Positions 26,023 through 34,688 of a stretch of 64,000 nt of DNA are shown here, one piece after another. The notes under the pieces were generated by a model. That model was not told the origin of the DNA. It saw only the letters and a program-made list of their open reading frames with translations, and made no database searches. Each line of letters opens with the position of its first letter. The first letter of the stretch is position 1. The position numbers were made by a program, and so were the translations under genes. Source of the stretch: Thermanaerovibrio velox DSM 12556 (GTDB taxonomy: Bacteria; Synergistota; Synergistia; Synergistales; Synergistaceae); contig NZ_CM001377.1 in assembly GCF_000237825.1 (NCBI RefSeq), forward strand, positions 1,636,176 through 1,700,175. Direction: 5' to 3'.

Positions 26023-26095
26023 GCCGAAAAAATCAAAACCCCAGGGCCCAAGTGCACATGGCAACACAGCCAAACTGCGCCTTGGGCCCCGGGGT
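26023..26095 (-). terminator. Riboswitch-linked intrinsic terminator in front of eutB
   Basis: In the minus-strand RNA, 26095-26081 (ACCCCGGGGCCCAAG) pairs with 26052-26038 (CTTGGGCCCTGGGGT): 15 base pairs including one G-U. The T-rich stretch TTTTGATTTTTT at 26037-26026 follows. The loop is 28 bases. It sits between the aptamer and eutB, 46 bases before the start codon, so eut expression must read through it. Confidence 0.9.
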
Positions 26096-26119
26096 CACGC
26101 GGAACCTCTAAGAACCTCA

Positions 26120-26256
26120 TCCGCGACAGGTCTCCTGGCTTACCCTCATCCTAAGCCGCCCCTTCCCAGGTATAACCCAGTGGTCTTACGCGGCCTCGTC
26201 GGGATCACAGTGGCGGCCCCGCGCCGAAATCCCATCGGCTTCCCTTAAGTCGCGGA
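26120..26256 (-). promoter_or_regulatory. Cobalamin (AdoCbl) riboswitch aptamer
   Basis: Read on the minus strand, it has the classic elements in order: AAGGGAAGCCGATGG, a GATTTCGGCGCGG segment, GCCGCCACTGTGAT, and the B12 box AGCCAGGAGACCTGTC. The closing helix P1 is formed by 26256-26249 (TCCGCGAC) with 26127-26120 (GTCGCGGA). The 3' strand of P1 can instead pair with TCCGCG at 26103-26098, just before the terminator, which gives a mutually exclusive switch. It controls the eut operon. The direction of control is not settled by the sequence. Confidence 0.95.
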
Positions 26257-26478
26257 CCGGCAAGTCACGATAAAGCGGCAACATGCTCAACACAAACAAC
26301 CTCATCCTTAAACAGCAAGGCTAAACGAATCAACCAGAATAGTCAACCCATAGTGCAATGTTGTATTTTTATAAAATAACTACAAATAATACCCGCGCCA
26401 GCCCCACGCGAAACACTGCGAAAAACCCCGCAAAGACAAAAGACAGCTTAGGATAAACCCCTCTTGATCCCCCACCCT
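26257..26478. other. AT-rich promoter region between eut riboswitch and ptsI
   Basis: There is no gene here. The stretch is much richer in A/T than the rest of the window and should contain the eut operon promoter on the minus strand. An imperfect palindrome spans 26361-26385 (TTGTA and TACAA arms) around a perfect TTTTATAAAA at 26367-26376. A TTGACT on the minus strand (26343-26348) could be a -35 box, but its -10 partner is poor. The palindrome could be an operator. Confidence 0.4.
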
Positions 26479-26507
26479 TTGCTTAAATCCCCTGTAAAAG
26501 ATAAACT
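26479..26507 (+). promoter_or_regulatory. Candidate promoter of ptsI
   Basis: TTGCTT at 26479-26484 and TAAACT at 26502-26507 are 17 bases apart, and the start codon follows about 30 bases after the -10 box. Confidence 0.5.
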
Positions 26508-26537
26508 TATCCCATGACATCCTAGGGGGGAAGAAAC

Positions 26538-28289
26538 TTGAATTCTCTAGCTTCCAGTGAACAGCTCACCGTTAAAGGACTGCCCATTTCCCCGGGCTTG
26601 GCAAAAGGGGTCATCCTGAGGATCCACCAAAGGCCCTTCCAACAGACCGGCGCTCCTCAGGTCAACTCCGAGTACGACAAGCAGCGCTTCCGGGAGGCCC
26701 AGGAGAAGGCCATCGAACAGCTAAAGGCCCTGGCGGACTCCACCAAGGCCACCTTGGGACCTGAGAAGGCCGCCATCTTCGACGCCCACCAGCTCATGAT
26801 CCAAGACCCCATGCTTGTGGACGCCATACTGGCCGCCATAATGCAGGGCCAGTGCCTGGAGGACGCGGTGGTGGAGGCCACACTCTCCATAAAGGCCCAG
26901 TTCGACGCCCTGGACGACCCCTACTTCAAGGAACGGGCGGCGGACATCCTGGACATCGGCCAGAGGCTCTTCAGGATAATCACCGGCGGAGAGGACATAA
27001 GCCAGATCGATGACAAACAGGACTACGTAATAGTCACCGACGAGCTGGCCCCCTCCGATGCGGCGGTGCTGGGCATAAAACGAAACGTCAAGGGAGTCGT
27101 CACCGCCCAGGGAGGCCCCACCAGCCACTCCGCCATACTCCTCAAGGCCCTGGAGATACCGGCGGTCTCGGGGATACCCATGGACGACAGCTTCCAAAGG
27201 GGCAACACCATCCTGGTGGACGGGGTGGGCGGAGAGGTCATCCTGTTCCCCTCCCGCGAGGTGGAGGAGGCCTTCGACAGGCGCATCAAGGCCCAGGAGG
27301 AAACCCGCCTCAGGCTCAAGGAACTGAAGGGGAAGCCCAGCGTCACCAAGGACGGCATATCCGTCCTCCTCTTCGGCAACATCGCCTCCCCAAAGGACAC
27401 CCAAAAGGTGCTTAACTTCGGCGGCACCGGGGTGGGACTCTTCCGGACCGAGTTCCTGTTCATGGGACGCTCGGACTCCCCCTCCGAAGAGGAGCAGTTC
27501 CAGGCCTACAGCGAGGCCCTTAAGTCCATGGCTCCACACCCGGTCATAATCCGGACCCTGGACGCCGGGGGCGATAAAGACGTGCCCTACATAAAGGGCC
27601 TGGTGGGAGAAGAGGCCAACCCGTTCCTGGGGCTTAGGGCCATAAGGATCTGCATGGAGTACCGGGAGATCTTCATGACCCAACTGCGGGCCCTGGCCAG
27701 GGCCTCCGCCTTCGGAAACCTCAAGATAATGCTACCCATGGTCACAAGCCTCTGGGAGATAAGGACCGCCAGGGCCATGCTGGCGGAGGCGGTGCTCAGC
27801 GTAAAGGACGCGGGACATAAGGTGGCGGAAAACATCGATCTCGGCATAATGATAGAGGTCCCCGCCGCCGCCGCCTCAGCCCACGTACTGGCCAAAGAGG
27901 TGGACTTCTTCTCCGTGGGGACCAACGACCTCGTCCAGTACACCCTGGCGGTGGACCGGCAGAACCCAAGGCTCCTCCAATGGTACGAACCGTTCCACCC
28001 GGCGGTCATAGCCCTCCTGGAGAACACCGCAAGGGCCGCCCACGAGGCTAACATAGAGCTCGGCATGTGCGGGGAGATGGCGGGAGACCCACTGGCATTG
28101 CCCCTGTTGGTCGCCCTGGGCTTCCACGAACTCTCCATGTCCGCCCCTCGAATACCTTGGATACAGGACTACCTCATGCGGCTCACCAAGGACCGCTGCC
28201 TGGAGCTGTTCCAAAAGGTCCGCTCCATGGACTCCGGCTCATCCATAAGAGAGGAGCTCACCCGCTTCATGGAGGAACACCAGGGGTGA
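26538..28289 (+). CDS. ptsI: PTS enzyme I (phosphoenolpyruvate-protein phosphotransferase)
   Basis: It takes phosphate from phosphoenolpyruvate onto a histidine and passes it to HPr, the first step of PTS sugar uptake or of regulatory phosphorelays. The 583 residues include the N-terminal HPr-binding helical domain, the phospho-His motif GGPTSHSAI near residue 198, the PEP-binding segment GVGLFRTEFLFMGR, ARASAFGNLKIMLPMVTSLWE, DFFSVGTNDLVQYTLAVDR and the catalytic MCGEMAGDPLALPLLVALG near residue 510. The start is a TTG at 26538 seven bases after AGGGGGG. No ptsH or EII gene is nearby. It ends four bases from the convergent prepilin peptidase gene. Confidence 0.96.
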   Translation: MNSLASSEQLTVKGLPISPGLAKGVILRIHQRPFQQTGAPQVNSEYDKQRFREAQEKAIEQLKALADSTKATLGPEKAAIFDAHQLMIQDPMLVDAILAAIMQGQCLEDAVVEATLSIKAQFDALDDPYFKERAADILDIGQRLFRIITGGEDISQIDDKQDYVIVTDELAPSDAAVLGIKRNVKGVVTAQGGPTSHSAILLKALEIPAVSGIPMDDSFQRGNTILVDGVGGEVILFPSREVEEAFDRRIKAQEETRLRLKELKGKPSVTKDGISVLLFGNIASPKDTQKVLNFGGTGVGLFRTEFLFMGRSDSPSEEEQFQAYSEALKSMAPHPVIIRTLDAGGDKDVPYIKGLVGEEANPFLGLRAIRICMEYREIFMTQLRALARASAFGNLKIMLPMVTSLWEIRTARAMLAEAVLSVKDAGHKVAENIDLGIMIEVPAAAASAHVLAKEVDFFSVGTNDLVQYTLAVDRQNPRLLQWYEPFHPAVIALLENTARAAHEANIELGMCGEMAGDPLALPLLVALGFHELSMSAPRIPWIQDYLMRLTKDRCLELFQKVRSMDSGSSIREELTRFMEEHQG

Positions 28290-28293
28290 ACCA

Positions 28294-29082
28294 TTAAAGG
28301 GCCAAAAACCAGTCGCTCAAGAACCGGATTATCCACCCCTTCAACATGAAGGCCAGGAAGGACCCGACCCAGAGGAATGGACCGAAGGGCACCGGGTCCT
28401 TCCTGTTAATCCGCCCCTTTAGGACCATGTAGATGGCCCAAACACCACCGATGATGACCGCAAAGTAAACCCCCAACAGGGCGCCCACGGGACCTAAGAA
28501 GGTACCAAGCCCCCCCATAAGGATGGCGTCCCCTATGCCCATGCGCCCAAACGACAACACCACGATCAGCGCAAGGGGCAAGAAACCCGCAAGACCCCCG
28601 AGGAGCGCCCACTTAAGCCCCGGCATTCCACTCCCCAAATACCCAAAGGAAACACCGGCGACGAAGGAGGCAATGGATACCACGTCGTAGACATAGCCGC
28701 TCTCCCGATCGGTCACCCCGTGAAACAGCCCGAAGGAGAACATGGCCATGCATGAAAGGGCCTTGATACCAGGGCCGAAGACGAAAACCGCCAAGCCGAA
28801 CGCAAGGGCGGTGAAGGCCTCGTAGAAGAGGTACTCCTTGGGGATCTTGTCCCCGCAGGTCCTGCAGCGGCCCCTGAACCACAGGAACGACAAGACCGGG
28901 ATCAGATCCCAAGTGCCAAGCTGCCTACCACAGGACTCGCAGCAAGACCTCTCCCGGCCCCAAAAGGGACGACCAGTGACCAGCCGATGAGCAGCGGTCT
29001 CAACGAAAGACGCAACACAAGCCCCTAAGAGAACCGCCATGAACGTCATGAGCCATTTCAATGTATCATCTGCTATACACAC
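28294..29082 (-). CDS. pilD: Prepilin peptidase (type IV / GspO family A24)
   Basis: This inner-membrane aspartic protease cleaves and N-methylates type IV prepilins or type II pseudopilins. The protein of about 262 residues has an N-terminal membrane helix, the zinc-type tetracysteine loop (CCESCGRQ and CRTCGDK) near residues 50-80, then six or so further hydrophobic segments. Its two catalytic aspartates are likely the one in TDRESGYVYD and the one in MGIGDAIL. The start is uncertain: a GTG at 29082 six bases from GAGGTGG is preferred, but a GTG at 29097 is in frame. No pilin gene is seen in the window, so its substrates are elsewhere. Confidence 0.93.
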   Translation of the reverse strand: MCIADDTLKWLMTFMAVLLGACVASFVETAAHRLVTGRPFWGRERSCCESCGRQLGTWDLIPVLSFLWFRGRCRTCGDKIPKEYLFYEAFTALAFGLAVFVFGPGIKALSCMAMFSFGLFHGVTDRESGYVYDVVSIASFVAGVSFGYLGSGMPGLKWALLGGLAGFLPLALIVVLSFGRMGIGDAILMGGLGTFLGPVGALLGVYFAVIIGGVWAIYMVLKGRINRKDPVPFGPFLWVGSFLAFMLKGWIIRFLSDWFLAL

Positions 29083-29117
29083 CTTAAACCACCTCACACC
29101 AAGGGGAGGATGAGAGA

Positions 29118-29306
29118 ATGCCCATAGTGGAGATCCATATGCTCCAGGGTAGGGACCTCAAGGCCAAACAGGAACTGGTTCAGCGGGTGACCGATGCGGT
29201 CTGCGTCTCCCTAGGCGTCCAAAGGGAACAGGTCCGCATAATCATAAGGGAGATGAAGGATGAGGACTACGCCGCAGGAGGCGTCCTCTGGTCAGAGAGG
29301 ACCTAG
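29118..29306 (+). CDS. 4-oxalocrotonate tautomerase-family small protein
   Basis: The product is 62 residues, starting MPIVEIHMLQGRD, so the mature protein has the catalytic N-terminal proline of the tautomerase superfamily. The beta-alpha-beta unit continues KQELVQRVTDAVCVSLG and QVRIIIREMKDEDYAAGG, which includes the conserved arginine region. Family members assemble as hexamers and tautomerise enol/keto acids; the substrate here is unknown. GGGGAGGA lies just before the ATG. It overlaps the end of the convergent acyltransferase gene by four bases and stands alone on its strand. Confidence 0.93.
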   Translation: MPIVEIHMLQGRDLKAKQELVQRVTDAVCVSLGVQREQVRIIIREMKDEDYAAGGVLWSERT

Positions 29307-30178
29307 AGGCCCACAGGGCGGTCCCGCATTGCCTCCCGGAAACGGCGGTGATGCCAAAACCACTGCTCCGGATGACGCCTTATGGCCCCCTCAAGGGCCC
29401 GGTTCACCGCCTCCACCCCAAGGGCTATGCGGGACTCCTTATCCCCGCTCTCGTCCCACTCAACCGGGCTGAACCTAAGACGATGCCTAAAAGGCCCCTC
29501 CCTCCAGGCCTCAAGAAGGACCACCGGCATCCCCGTTAGGTACCGGAAGACCGAGGGACCCTTCACGGTGGAGGTTACAAGCCCGAAGAACTCCGCGGGC
29601 ATGCCCTCAGCGCCCCCGTGTTGGTCCGCCAACACCCCCAGCACCGCACCGCCCTTAAGGGCCTTCACCGCCCGGGTCATGCTATCCCCCTTGGGGATGG
29701 TCCTCACTCCACCTCTAAGTCGGAACTCCTCCAACATGCCCGCCTGCCTTCCGTCATCCGGGGGACGGACTATGGGCATCAGCGGATATCCCGACTGGGC
29801 CAGCCAGAAAGCCGCAAGCTCCCAGTTGCCCAGGTGCCCGGTCACCAGGATGACCCCGCGTCCCTCCCCAATGGGCCCATCAAGCTCCTCCAAACCCTCC
29901 GCGGACACAACCCACTCAAGGGCCAGATCGGGGCGCACGTTCAGCGCAAGGCACTCCACCAGCGACCACGCCAGGTGATCCACCCCCCGGCGGTACAGAT
30001 CCCTAACCTCAAGGTCCGAAAGCCCCCCCATGGCCAGGGCAATGTTCCGCCGGGCCACCTTCCCCCGTAGATCCAGGGCAATCGCAAGCCCCCTCACCAC
30101 CCGCTGCATAACAAAGGCAACGGGAGACAAGAGGGCCCCCCTGCCGAGGGCCCTCAAAACCCACTCCGAAAAGGTCAC
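29303..30178 (-). CDS. Lipid A biosynthesis acyltransferase (LpxL/HtrB family)
   Basis: It transfers a secondary acyl chain to lipid A precursors at the inner membrane, evidence for an outer membrane in this organism. The 291-residue protein has the catalytic HX4E motif in VTGHLGNWELAAFWLAQ near residue 115, RPPDDGRQAGMLEEFR, a VLGVLADQHGG segment and WFWHHRRFR at the C terminus, all typical of the LpxL/LpxM family. The N-terminal 30 residues are amphipathic/hydrophobic. The GTG at 30178 follows GGAGG by eight bases within the end of tyrS, so the two are co-transcribed. Confidence 0.92.
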   Translation of the reverse strand: MTFSEWVLRALGRGALLSPVAFVMQRVVRGLAIALDLRGKVARRNIALAMGGLSDLEVRDLYRRGVDHLAWSLVECLALNVRPDLALEWVVSAEGLEELDGPIGEGRGVILVTGHLGNWELAAFWLAQSGYPLMPIVRPPDDGRQAGMLEEFRLRGGVRTIPKGDSMTRAVKALKGGAVLGVLADQHGGAEGMPAEFFGLVTSTVKGPSVFRYLTGMPVVLLEAWREGPFRHRLRFSPVEWDESGDKESRIALGVEAVNRALEGAIRRHPEQWFWHHRRFREAMRDRPVGL

Positions 30179-30180
30179 CC

Positions 30181-31470
30181 CTAACCCCTCCGGATCACCA
30201 GATGGTACTTCTTCTTCCCCAGCCGGAAGATCACGTACCTGCCAAAGAGCACGTCCCTATCCTCCAGGCGGTGTTCCTCCTGGATCCTCCGGCCGTTAAC
30301 GTAGACCCCGCCGCCCTTCAGAAGACGCCGGGCCTCCCCCTTGGAGGCACACACCCCGGAAAGGGCCATGAGGTCCACCATGGAGTCCCCCACCGACATG
30401 TCCGCCAAAGACGTGGGGATCTCCCCCTCCAACACCTTAACGGTCTCCAGGTCCGCGGAGCTGAAATCACAGTCCCCGAAGAGGATCTCGCTGGTTCGGG
30501 CCACCCGCTCCGCCACCAAGGAGCCGTGCACCCTGCGGGTCATGTCCATGGCAAGCATCCGCTGAGCAACCCGCTTCTCCGGGGACCTCATGTGCTGCTC
30601 CAGCACGTGGTCTATCTCCTCCTCGTCGAGGAAGGTGTACATCCGGAATAGCCTGGCCAGGGAATCGTCCTCCACGTTCATCCAGAACTGGTAGAACTTG
30701 TACGGGGAGGTCCTCTTGGGGGACAGATACACCGCCCCCTCCTCGGACTTGCCGAACTTCTGCCCCGTGGAGGTGAGGAGAAGCGGGAACGTGAAGCCGT
30801 AGGCCTGGCCACCCTCCTTCTTGCGGATCAGGTCAACCCCCGCCAGGATGTTGCCCTGCTGGTCGTTGCCCCCCATCTGGAGCTTGCAGCCGTACGTCCT
30901 GTACAGGTGCCAGAAGTCAAAGGCCTGAAGCAGCATGTAGGACATCTCCGTGTAGGTTATGGACTTGTCCGGGTCCTCCAGGCGGCTCCTTATGTACTCC
31001 CGGCTTATCATGTAGTTCACGGTGAAGAACTTCCCCGTGTCCCTCAAAAATCCGATCAGGGTCTGTTCCTTGAGCCAGTCGTAGTTGTTAACTATAAGCG
31101 CCCCGTTGGGAGACCGGTCGAAGTCCAGGAACAGGGCAAGCTGCTCCCGGATGCACTCCATGTTGTGAACCACCTGATCCTGGGTCAGCAGCGGCCGCTC
31201 CTTGCTCTTCCCGGAGGGATCCCCTATGAGACCGGTGCCCCCTCCCACTATCGCCAGGGGCCGATGCCCCAGGCGCTGCAGCCAAGCAAGCCCCATTATG
31301 GGCACCATGTTACCCACGTGAAGGCTGTCCGCCGAAGGATCAAATCCCACGTACCCGGTCACCATCTGGGACTCAAACAGCCCCTTAAGACCCTCCGGAG
31401 CGCTGCACCACTCCACCAAACCCCTCCGGCTCAGCACGTCGAAGGGGTTCGCCCTACCCGCATCACTCAT
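30181..31470 (-). CDS. tyrS: Tyrosyl-tRNA synthetase
   Basis: It charges tRNA-Tyr. The 429 residues have the class I Rossmann catalytic domain with the HIGH-like DSLHVGNMVPIMGLAWLQ, the tyrosine-binding QAFDFWHLYRTYGCKLQMGG, and the KMSKS-like KFGKSEEGAVYL. A C-terminal S4 RNA-binding domain (about residues 360-429, with ASKGEARRLLKGGGVYVNGR) completes it. The ATG at 31470 lies nine bases after GGGGAGG. No T-box leader is seen upstream; the preceding gene ends only 18 bases away. Confidence 0.97.
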   Translation of the reverse strand: MSDAGRANPFDVLSRRGLVEWCSAPEGLKGLFESQMVTGYVGFDPSADSLHVGNMVPIMGLAWLQRLGHRPLAIVGGGTGLIGDPSGKSKERPLLTQDQVVHNMECIREQLALFLDFDRSPNGALIVNNYDWLKEQTLIGFLRDTGKFFTVNYMISREYIRSRLEDPDKSITYTEMSYMLLQAFDFWHLYRTYGCKLQMGGNDQQGNILAGVDLIRKKEGGQAYGFTFPLLLTSTGQKFGKSEEGAVYLSPKRTSPYKFYQFWMNVEDDSLARLFRMYTFLDEEEIDHVLEQHMRSPEKRVAQRMLAMDMTRRVHGSLVAERVARTSEILFGDCDFSSADLETVKVLEGEIPTSLADMSVGDSMVDLMALSGVCASKGEARRLLKGGGVYVNGRRIQEEHRLEDRDVLFGRYVIFRLGKKKYHLVIRRG

Positions 31471-31488
31471 ATCCCAATACCTCCCCGT

Positions 31489-32958
31489 CTATCGCTTTGG
31501 GGGATTGTACCACTCCATCCTCCCAGATTCCGCATCCTGGAAAACCAACAGCACCGGGCTCATGGAGGACAGGACGGACCGCACATCCCCACTAGCCTTA
31601 TCGGAGAACGGGTTATCGTCATCCAACCCGAGCATGCCCATTATCCCCATGACGTCTCCAACCGCCTGGGCCAGCTCCGGCAGGTTAGCGTACACCCAAC
31701 CCCGGTTCGGCCCCATGAGACCCTCGGGAAGTGCGTTCCTAGACTCCCTTATGGTGTTCGGGGATATGAGCCCCAGCTCCGCCTCCTCACCGTTAGAAGC
31801 GGCAACCATGGAGAAGGGCAGCTTCGTGTATCCCCCGCTCTGGTACCCGCTCATGGGCTGGGCGGCAGCCCCGAGGAGCAGCTTCTCCCATACCCCCTTG
31901 GCCAGCTCCTCCCCCGCCTTACCGGAGGAGGGAAAGCTCAGGAGCAAACCGGGCATCTCAAGCCAGAGAAGCTCGGTCCTTCCCCCAAGGCTCAGCACCA
32001 CCGGGCTGGAGACTATAGAACCCTTGCCCTCGGGACTCAAACCAAGGGAGTCAAGCCAACGGCCTATGGAGTCCATGAAGGGGACCTCCTGGGCCTTGCC
32101 GTCCCTCACCTTGAAACCCATGGCCAAGGCCACCGGAGAGGCCACCCGGAAGTTGAGGGCCGACCAATCCGCCCGGTCCAGGGATTCCAACAGGGCCATC
32201 TTCGTCCCCCGAAGGCGCCACCGGGCCTCCCCGGCGGGGACGAAATCCCCCTCACCATCCCCCTTAAGACGGCGGAACGCCGCCTCCAGGGTCATCTCCC
32301 CCCCATCGGAGCTGTACGTCTCAACAAGACGGCCCCCGTCCCCAACTGCCAGGTGCCCCCCCCAGGAGGGCTCCAAATCCCATCCCCCCAAGAGATGCTC
32401 TCCCTCCCCGGAGGACAACCGCAGCATCCCCTCAAGACCCTCCCGGGTTGAGGAGAAGAACAACGTCCCCTCCCGATAGGCCATGAAACCCATCTCCTCC
32501 CCAGAAGGGGACGACACCGCAAAGACCCCATCCCCCGTGGTGGCCGCGCCGTAATCCTTAAGCAAAAGCCCCTCCGGGACCCTACCCCCCTTTAAGACCT
32601 CGTCCCCACCGGTTAGCCGGGCGGCAAAGCTCACCTCCCCATCCGGAGCAACCCTCTGCAGCAGGGCAAAACGATCCACAAGATCCGGGGAGAAGGGCAG
32701 CCCCTTGGGAGCAAGGGGCGACAGGACCGAGGAGAAGGACATCACCACCCCCAGGTCCTCCCTACCCCCCTCAAGACAAAACCAAGGCACCCCCTGCACC
32801 TTGGGCATGAAACGAACCAGCTGGGTCCTGCCCACCGCACCAAAGACTATCCAGTAGGCAACAGCTCCCAACAGGATAACCATGGCCAACCCGGCCAAAA
32901 GATGAAGACCCGCGGACAACCGGGACTTCAGCGCCCCTTTAATCGCCTTAAACTCCAA
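31489..32958 (-). CDS. Hypothetical membrane-anchored protein
   Basis: I do not recognise a family. The 489-residue product has one N-terminal membrane helix (about residues 18-42, LLAGLAMVILLGAVAYWIVF) after a basic start, so most of it should face the periplasm. The remainder is a series of short beta-rich segments with many Gly/Ser and Glu residues, and no obvious catalytic motif. Repeated phrases such as GGREDLGVVMSF and SSPVVLSLGGRTELLWLEMPG suggest related beta domains. The TTG at 32958 follows GGAGG by nine bases. It is 18 bases upstream of tyrS in the same direction; a cell-envelope role is only a guess. Confidence 0.7.
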   Translation of the reverse strand: MEFKAIKGALKSRLSAGLHLLAGLAMVILLGAVAYWIVFGAVGRTQLVRFMPKVQGVPWFCLEGGREDLGVVMSFSSVLSPLAPKGLPFSPDLVDRFALLQRVAPDGEVSFAARLTGGDEVLKGGRVPEGLLLKDYGAATTGDGVFAVSSPSGEEMGFMAYREGTLFFSSTREGLEGMLRLSSGEGEHLLGGWDLEPSWGGHLAVGDGGRLVETYSSDGGEMTLEAAFRRLKGDGEGDFVPAGEARWRLRGTKMALLESLDRADWSALNFRVASPVALAMGFKVRDGKAQEVPFMDSIGRWLDSLGLSPEGKGSIVSSPVVLSLGGRTELLWLEMPGLLLSFPSSGKAGEELAKGVWEKLLLGAAAQPMSGYQSGGYTKLPFSMVAASNGEEAELGLISPNTIRESRNALPEGLMGPNRGWVYANLPELAQAVGDVMGIMGMLGLDDDNPFSDKASGDVRSVLSSMSPVLLVFQDAESGRMEWYNPPKR

Positions 32959-33025
32959 GGCCTCATACCTCCATTATCTATCAAACAAAAACGTCAGCCT
33001 ACGACCAAAAGCGCAGGAGAAGGGG

Positions 33026-34627
33026 CTAGCGCATCCTCTCAACGGTCTTAAGAAGGGTCCTGGAGGACTCTATTAGGGGGATCGCGTCCTTGGGCACCTC
33101 ACCCTCGGACAGCTTGTCCCTCAAACCCACCGAGAGGGAGGCTATCTCCGCCAAGGCCTCCAGGACCTCGTCCCTCCGACTCCTCTGGAACGGCACCAGC
33201 GGCATCACCTCCGGTACGACCTCCACGTCCGCCTTCCGCAGGTTTATCTCCTCGCCGCGCCTTGGGACTATGGCCCGGTACCCCATCTCCCCAAGGGACC
33301 TCGCCAAGGCCTCAGAGGACTTGGGCTCCCCATGGGTGACTATGAAAAGCGGCCCCGACTCGAAGTGCCCCGCCCAGGTCAAGAGATCCCTCTTATCCCC
33401 GTGGGCGGAGAACCCGTTCACCGTGTGGATCTTGGCCTGAACGCTTACCTCCTCCCCGGCTATCTTGAGGACCTTCTCACCCTCCACCAGGCGCCTCCCC
33501 AGGGTGCCCTTGGCCTGGTAACCCACTATGATCACATGACACGACGGCTGCCAGAGGTTGTTCTTCAGATGGTGCACTATCCTGCCACCGGTACACATGC
33601 CGCTACCCGCCATGACCACCGCATGGGACATCTGGTTTATGGACCGGCTGTCATCCACCGACGCCACGTGCCTCAAGTTCCTGGGGGAGAACGGGTCGTC
33701 CCCTCCCCTTATCATGGCCTGGAGCTCCTGGGACAGCATCTCCGGGTGGGCTCTGTATATGTCCGTGGCCCTCATACCCATGGGGGAATCGAAGAATATG
33801 GGAACCGAGTTGGCCTGGGGATAGGCCCTCTGAAACAGGTTCAGCTCGTAAAGCACCCGCTGGGCCCGGTCCACCACGAACGTGGGGATCAAAACCTTCC
33901 CCCGGGCGCTCAGGGCCTCGGATATTATGGCCCTGAACTCCTCCCGGGTGCTCTCGTTGTCCTTGTGCAGACGATCCCCGTAGGTGGACTCTATCACCAC
34001 GAAGTCCGCATCCTCTATGATCGAGGGGCTCTTCTCCATCACGGTCTTCATGGGACCCAGATCCCCAGAGAACACCAGCTTCACGTCCCTTGAGGGACCA
34101 AGCCACACCTCTATCATGGCGCTGCCCAGTATGTGCCCCGCATCCCTGAAGCGGACCTGGAACCCCGCATCAAGGTGCATGACCTCGTCGTAGGACACGG
34201 GCCTCAAGAGCCTCACGGCCCTATCCACGTCGTCATCATCGTAAAGAGGCTCCACCGGCGGAAGCCCCTTCCTGATGTTCTTCCTAGTCCGCCACTCCGC
34301 CTCCTCCCTCATGAGGTGCGCCGAGTCCCGCCAGAGCACATCGCAGAACTCCACCGTGGCGGAGGTGGCGAATACCGGCCCCTTGAAACCCTGCTTGCTA
34401 AGCAGGGGTATCAGCCCACTGTGATCCATGTGGGCATGGGTCAGCAGAACCGCATCTATGTTCGCGGGATTGAAGGGGAAATACCCCCCCTTGGACGACT
34501 TGGACAGGTCCTCATCGTCCTTACCCTGGTGGATGCCGCAATCCACCAGGACCCGGTAATCATCGGTCTCAAGAAGGTAACAGGACCCGGTCACCTCACC
34601 AGCAGCCCCAAGAAATTTTAGGTTCAC
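33026..34627 (-). CDS. Metallo-beta-lactamase / beta-CASP ribonuclease-like protein
   Basis: This is a zinc nuclease of the CPSF73-like beta-CASP group, probably acting on RNA. The 533-residue protein has the metal motif LTHAHMDHSGLIPLL near residue 60, DAGHILGSAMIEVW, FSGDLG, and the beta-CASP motifs ESTYGDRLH, MAGSGMCTGGRIVHHL and VNGFSAHGDKRDLLTW. A C-terminal extension of about 70 residues is charged and helical. A GTG at 34627 has AGGGGG seven bases upstream. A longer frame to 34723 would overlap the kinase gene and lacks support. It follows the two-component genes and may share their transcript. Confidence 0.92.
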   Translation of the reverse strand: MNLKFLGAAGEVTGSCYLLETDDYRVLVDCGIHQGKDDEDLSKSSKGGYFPFNPANIDAVLLTHAHMDHSGLIPLLSKQGFKGPVFATSATVEFCDVLWRDSAHLMREEAEWRTRKNIRKGLPPVEPLYDDDDVDRAVRLLRPVSYDEVMHLDAGFQVRFRDAGHILGSAMIEVWLGPSRDVKLVFSGDLGPMKTVMEKSPSIIEDADFVVIESTYGDRLHKDNESTREEFRAIISEALSARGKVLIPTFVVDRAQRVLYELNLFQRAYPQANSVPIFFDSPMGMRATDIYRAHPEMLSQELQAMIRGGDDPFSPRNLRHVASVDDSRSINQMSHAVVMAGSGMCTGGRIVHHLKNNLWQPSCHVIIVGYQAKGTLGRRLVEGEKVLKIAGEEVSVQAKIHTVNGFSAHGDKRDLLTWAGHFESGPLFIVTHGEPKSSEALARSLGEMGYRAIVPRRGEEINLRKADVEVVPEVMPLVPFQRSRRDEVLEALAEIASLSVGLRDKLSEGEVPKDAIPLIESSRTLLKTVERMR

Positions 34628-34688
34628 CCCAAGACCCCCTCCCAATGCTTCAACATGCAATACCCCCAGCACAGCGGGGGAGACAACG

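Noticed and set aside
26023..26120. Possible ANTAR-type dual hairpin downstream of the cobalamin riboswitch
   Set aside because: I looked for two hexaloop hairpins with A1/G4 loops as in EutV targets and did not find a convincing pair.
29060..29090. GTATCAT/TATACAC elements before the prepilin peptidase gene, resembling the rarD palindrome
   Set aside because: The arms and spacing differ (4-base spacer, imperfect arms), so it is probably a chance -10-like sequence.
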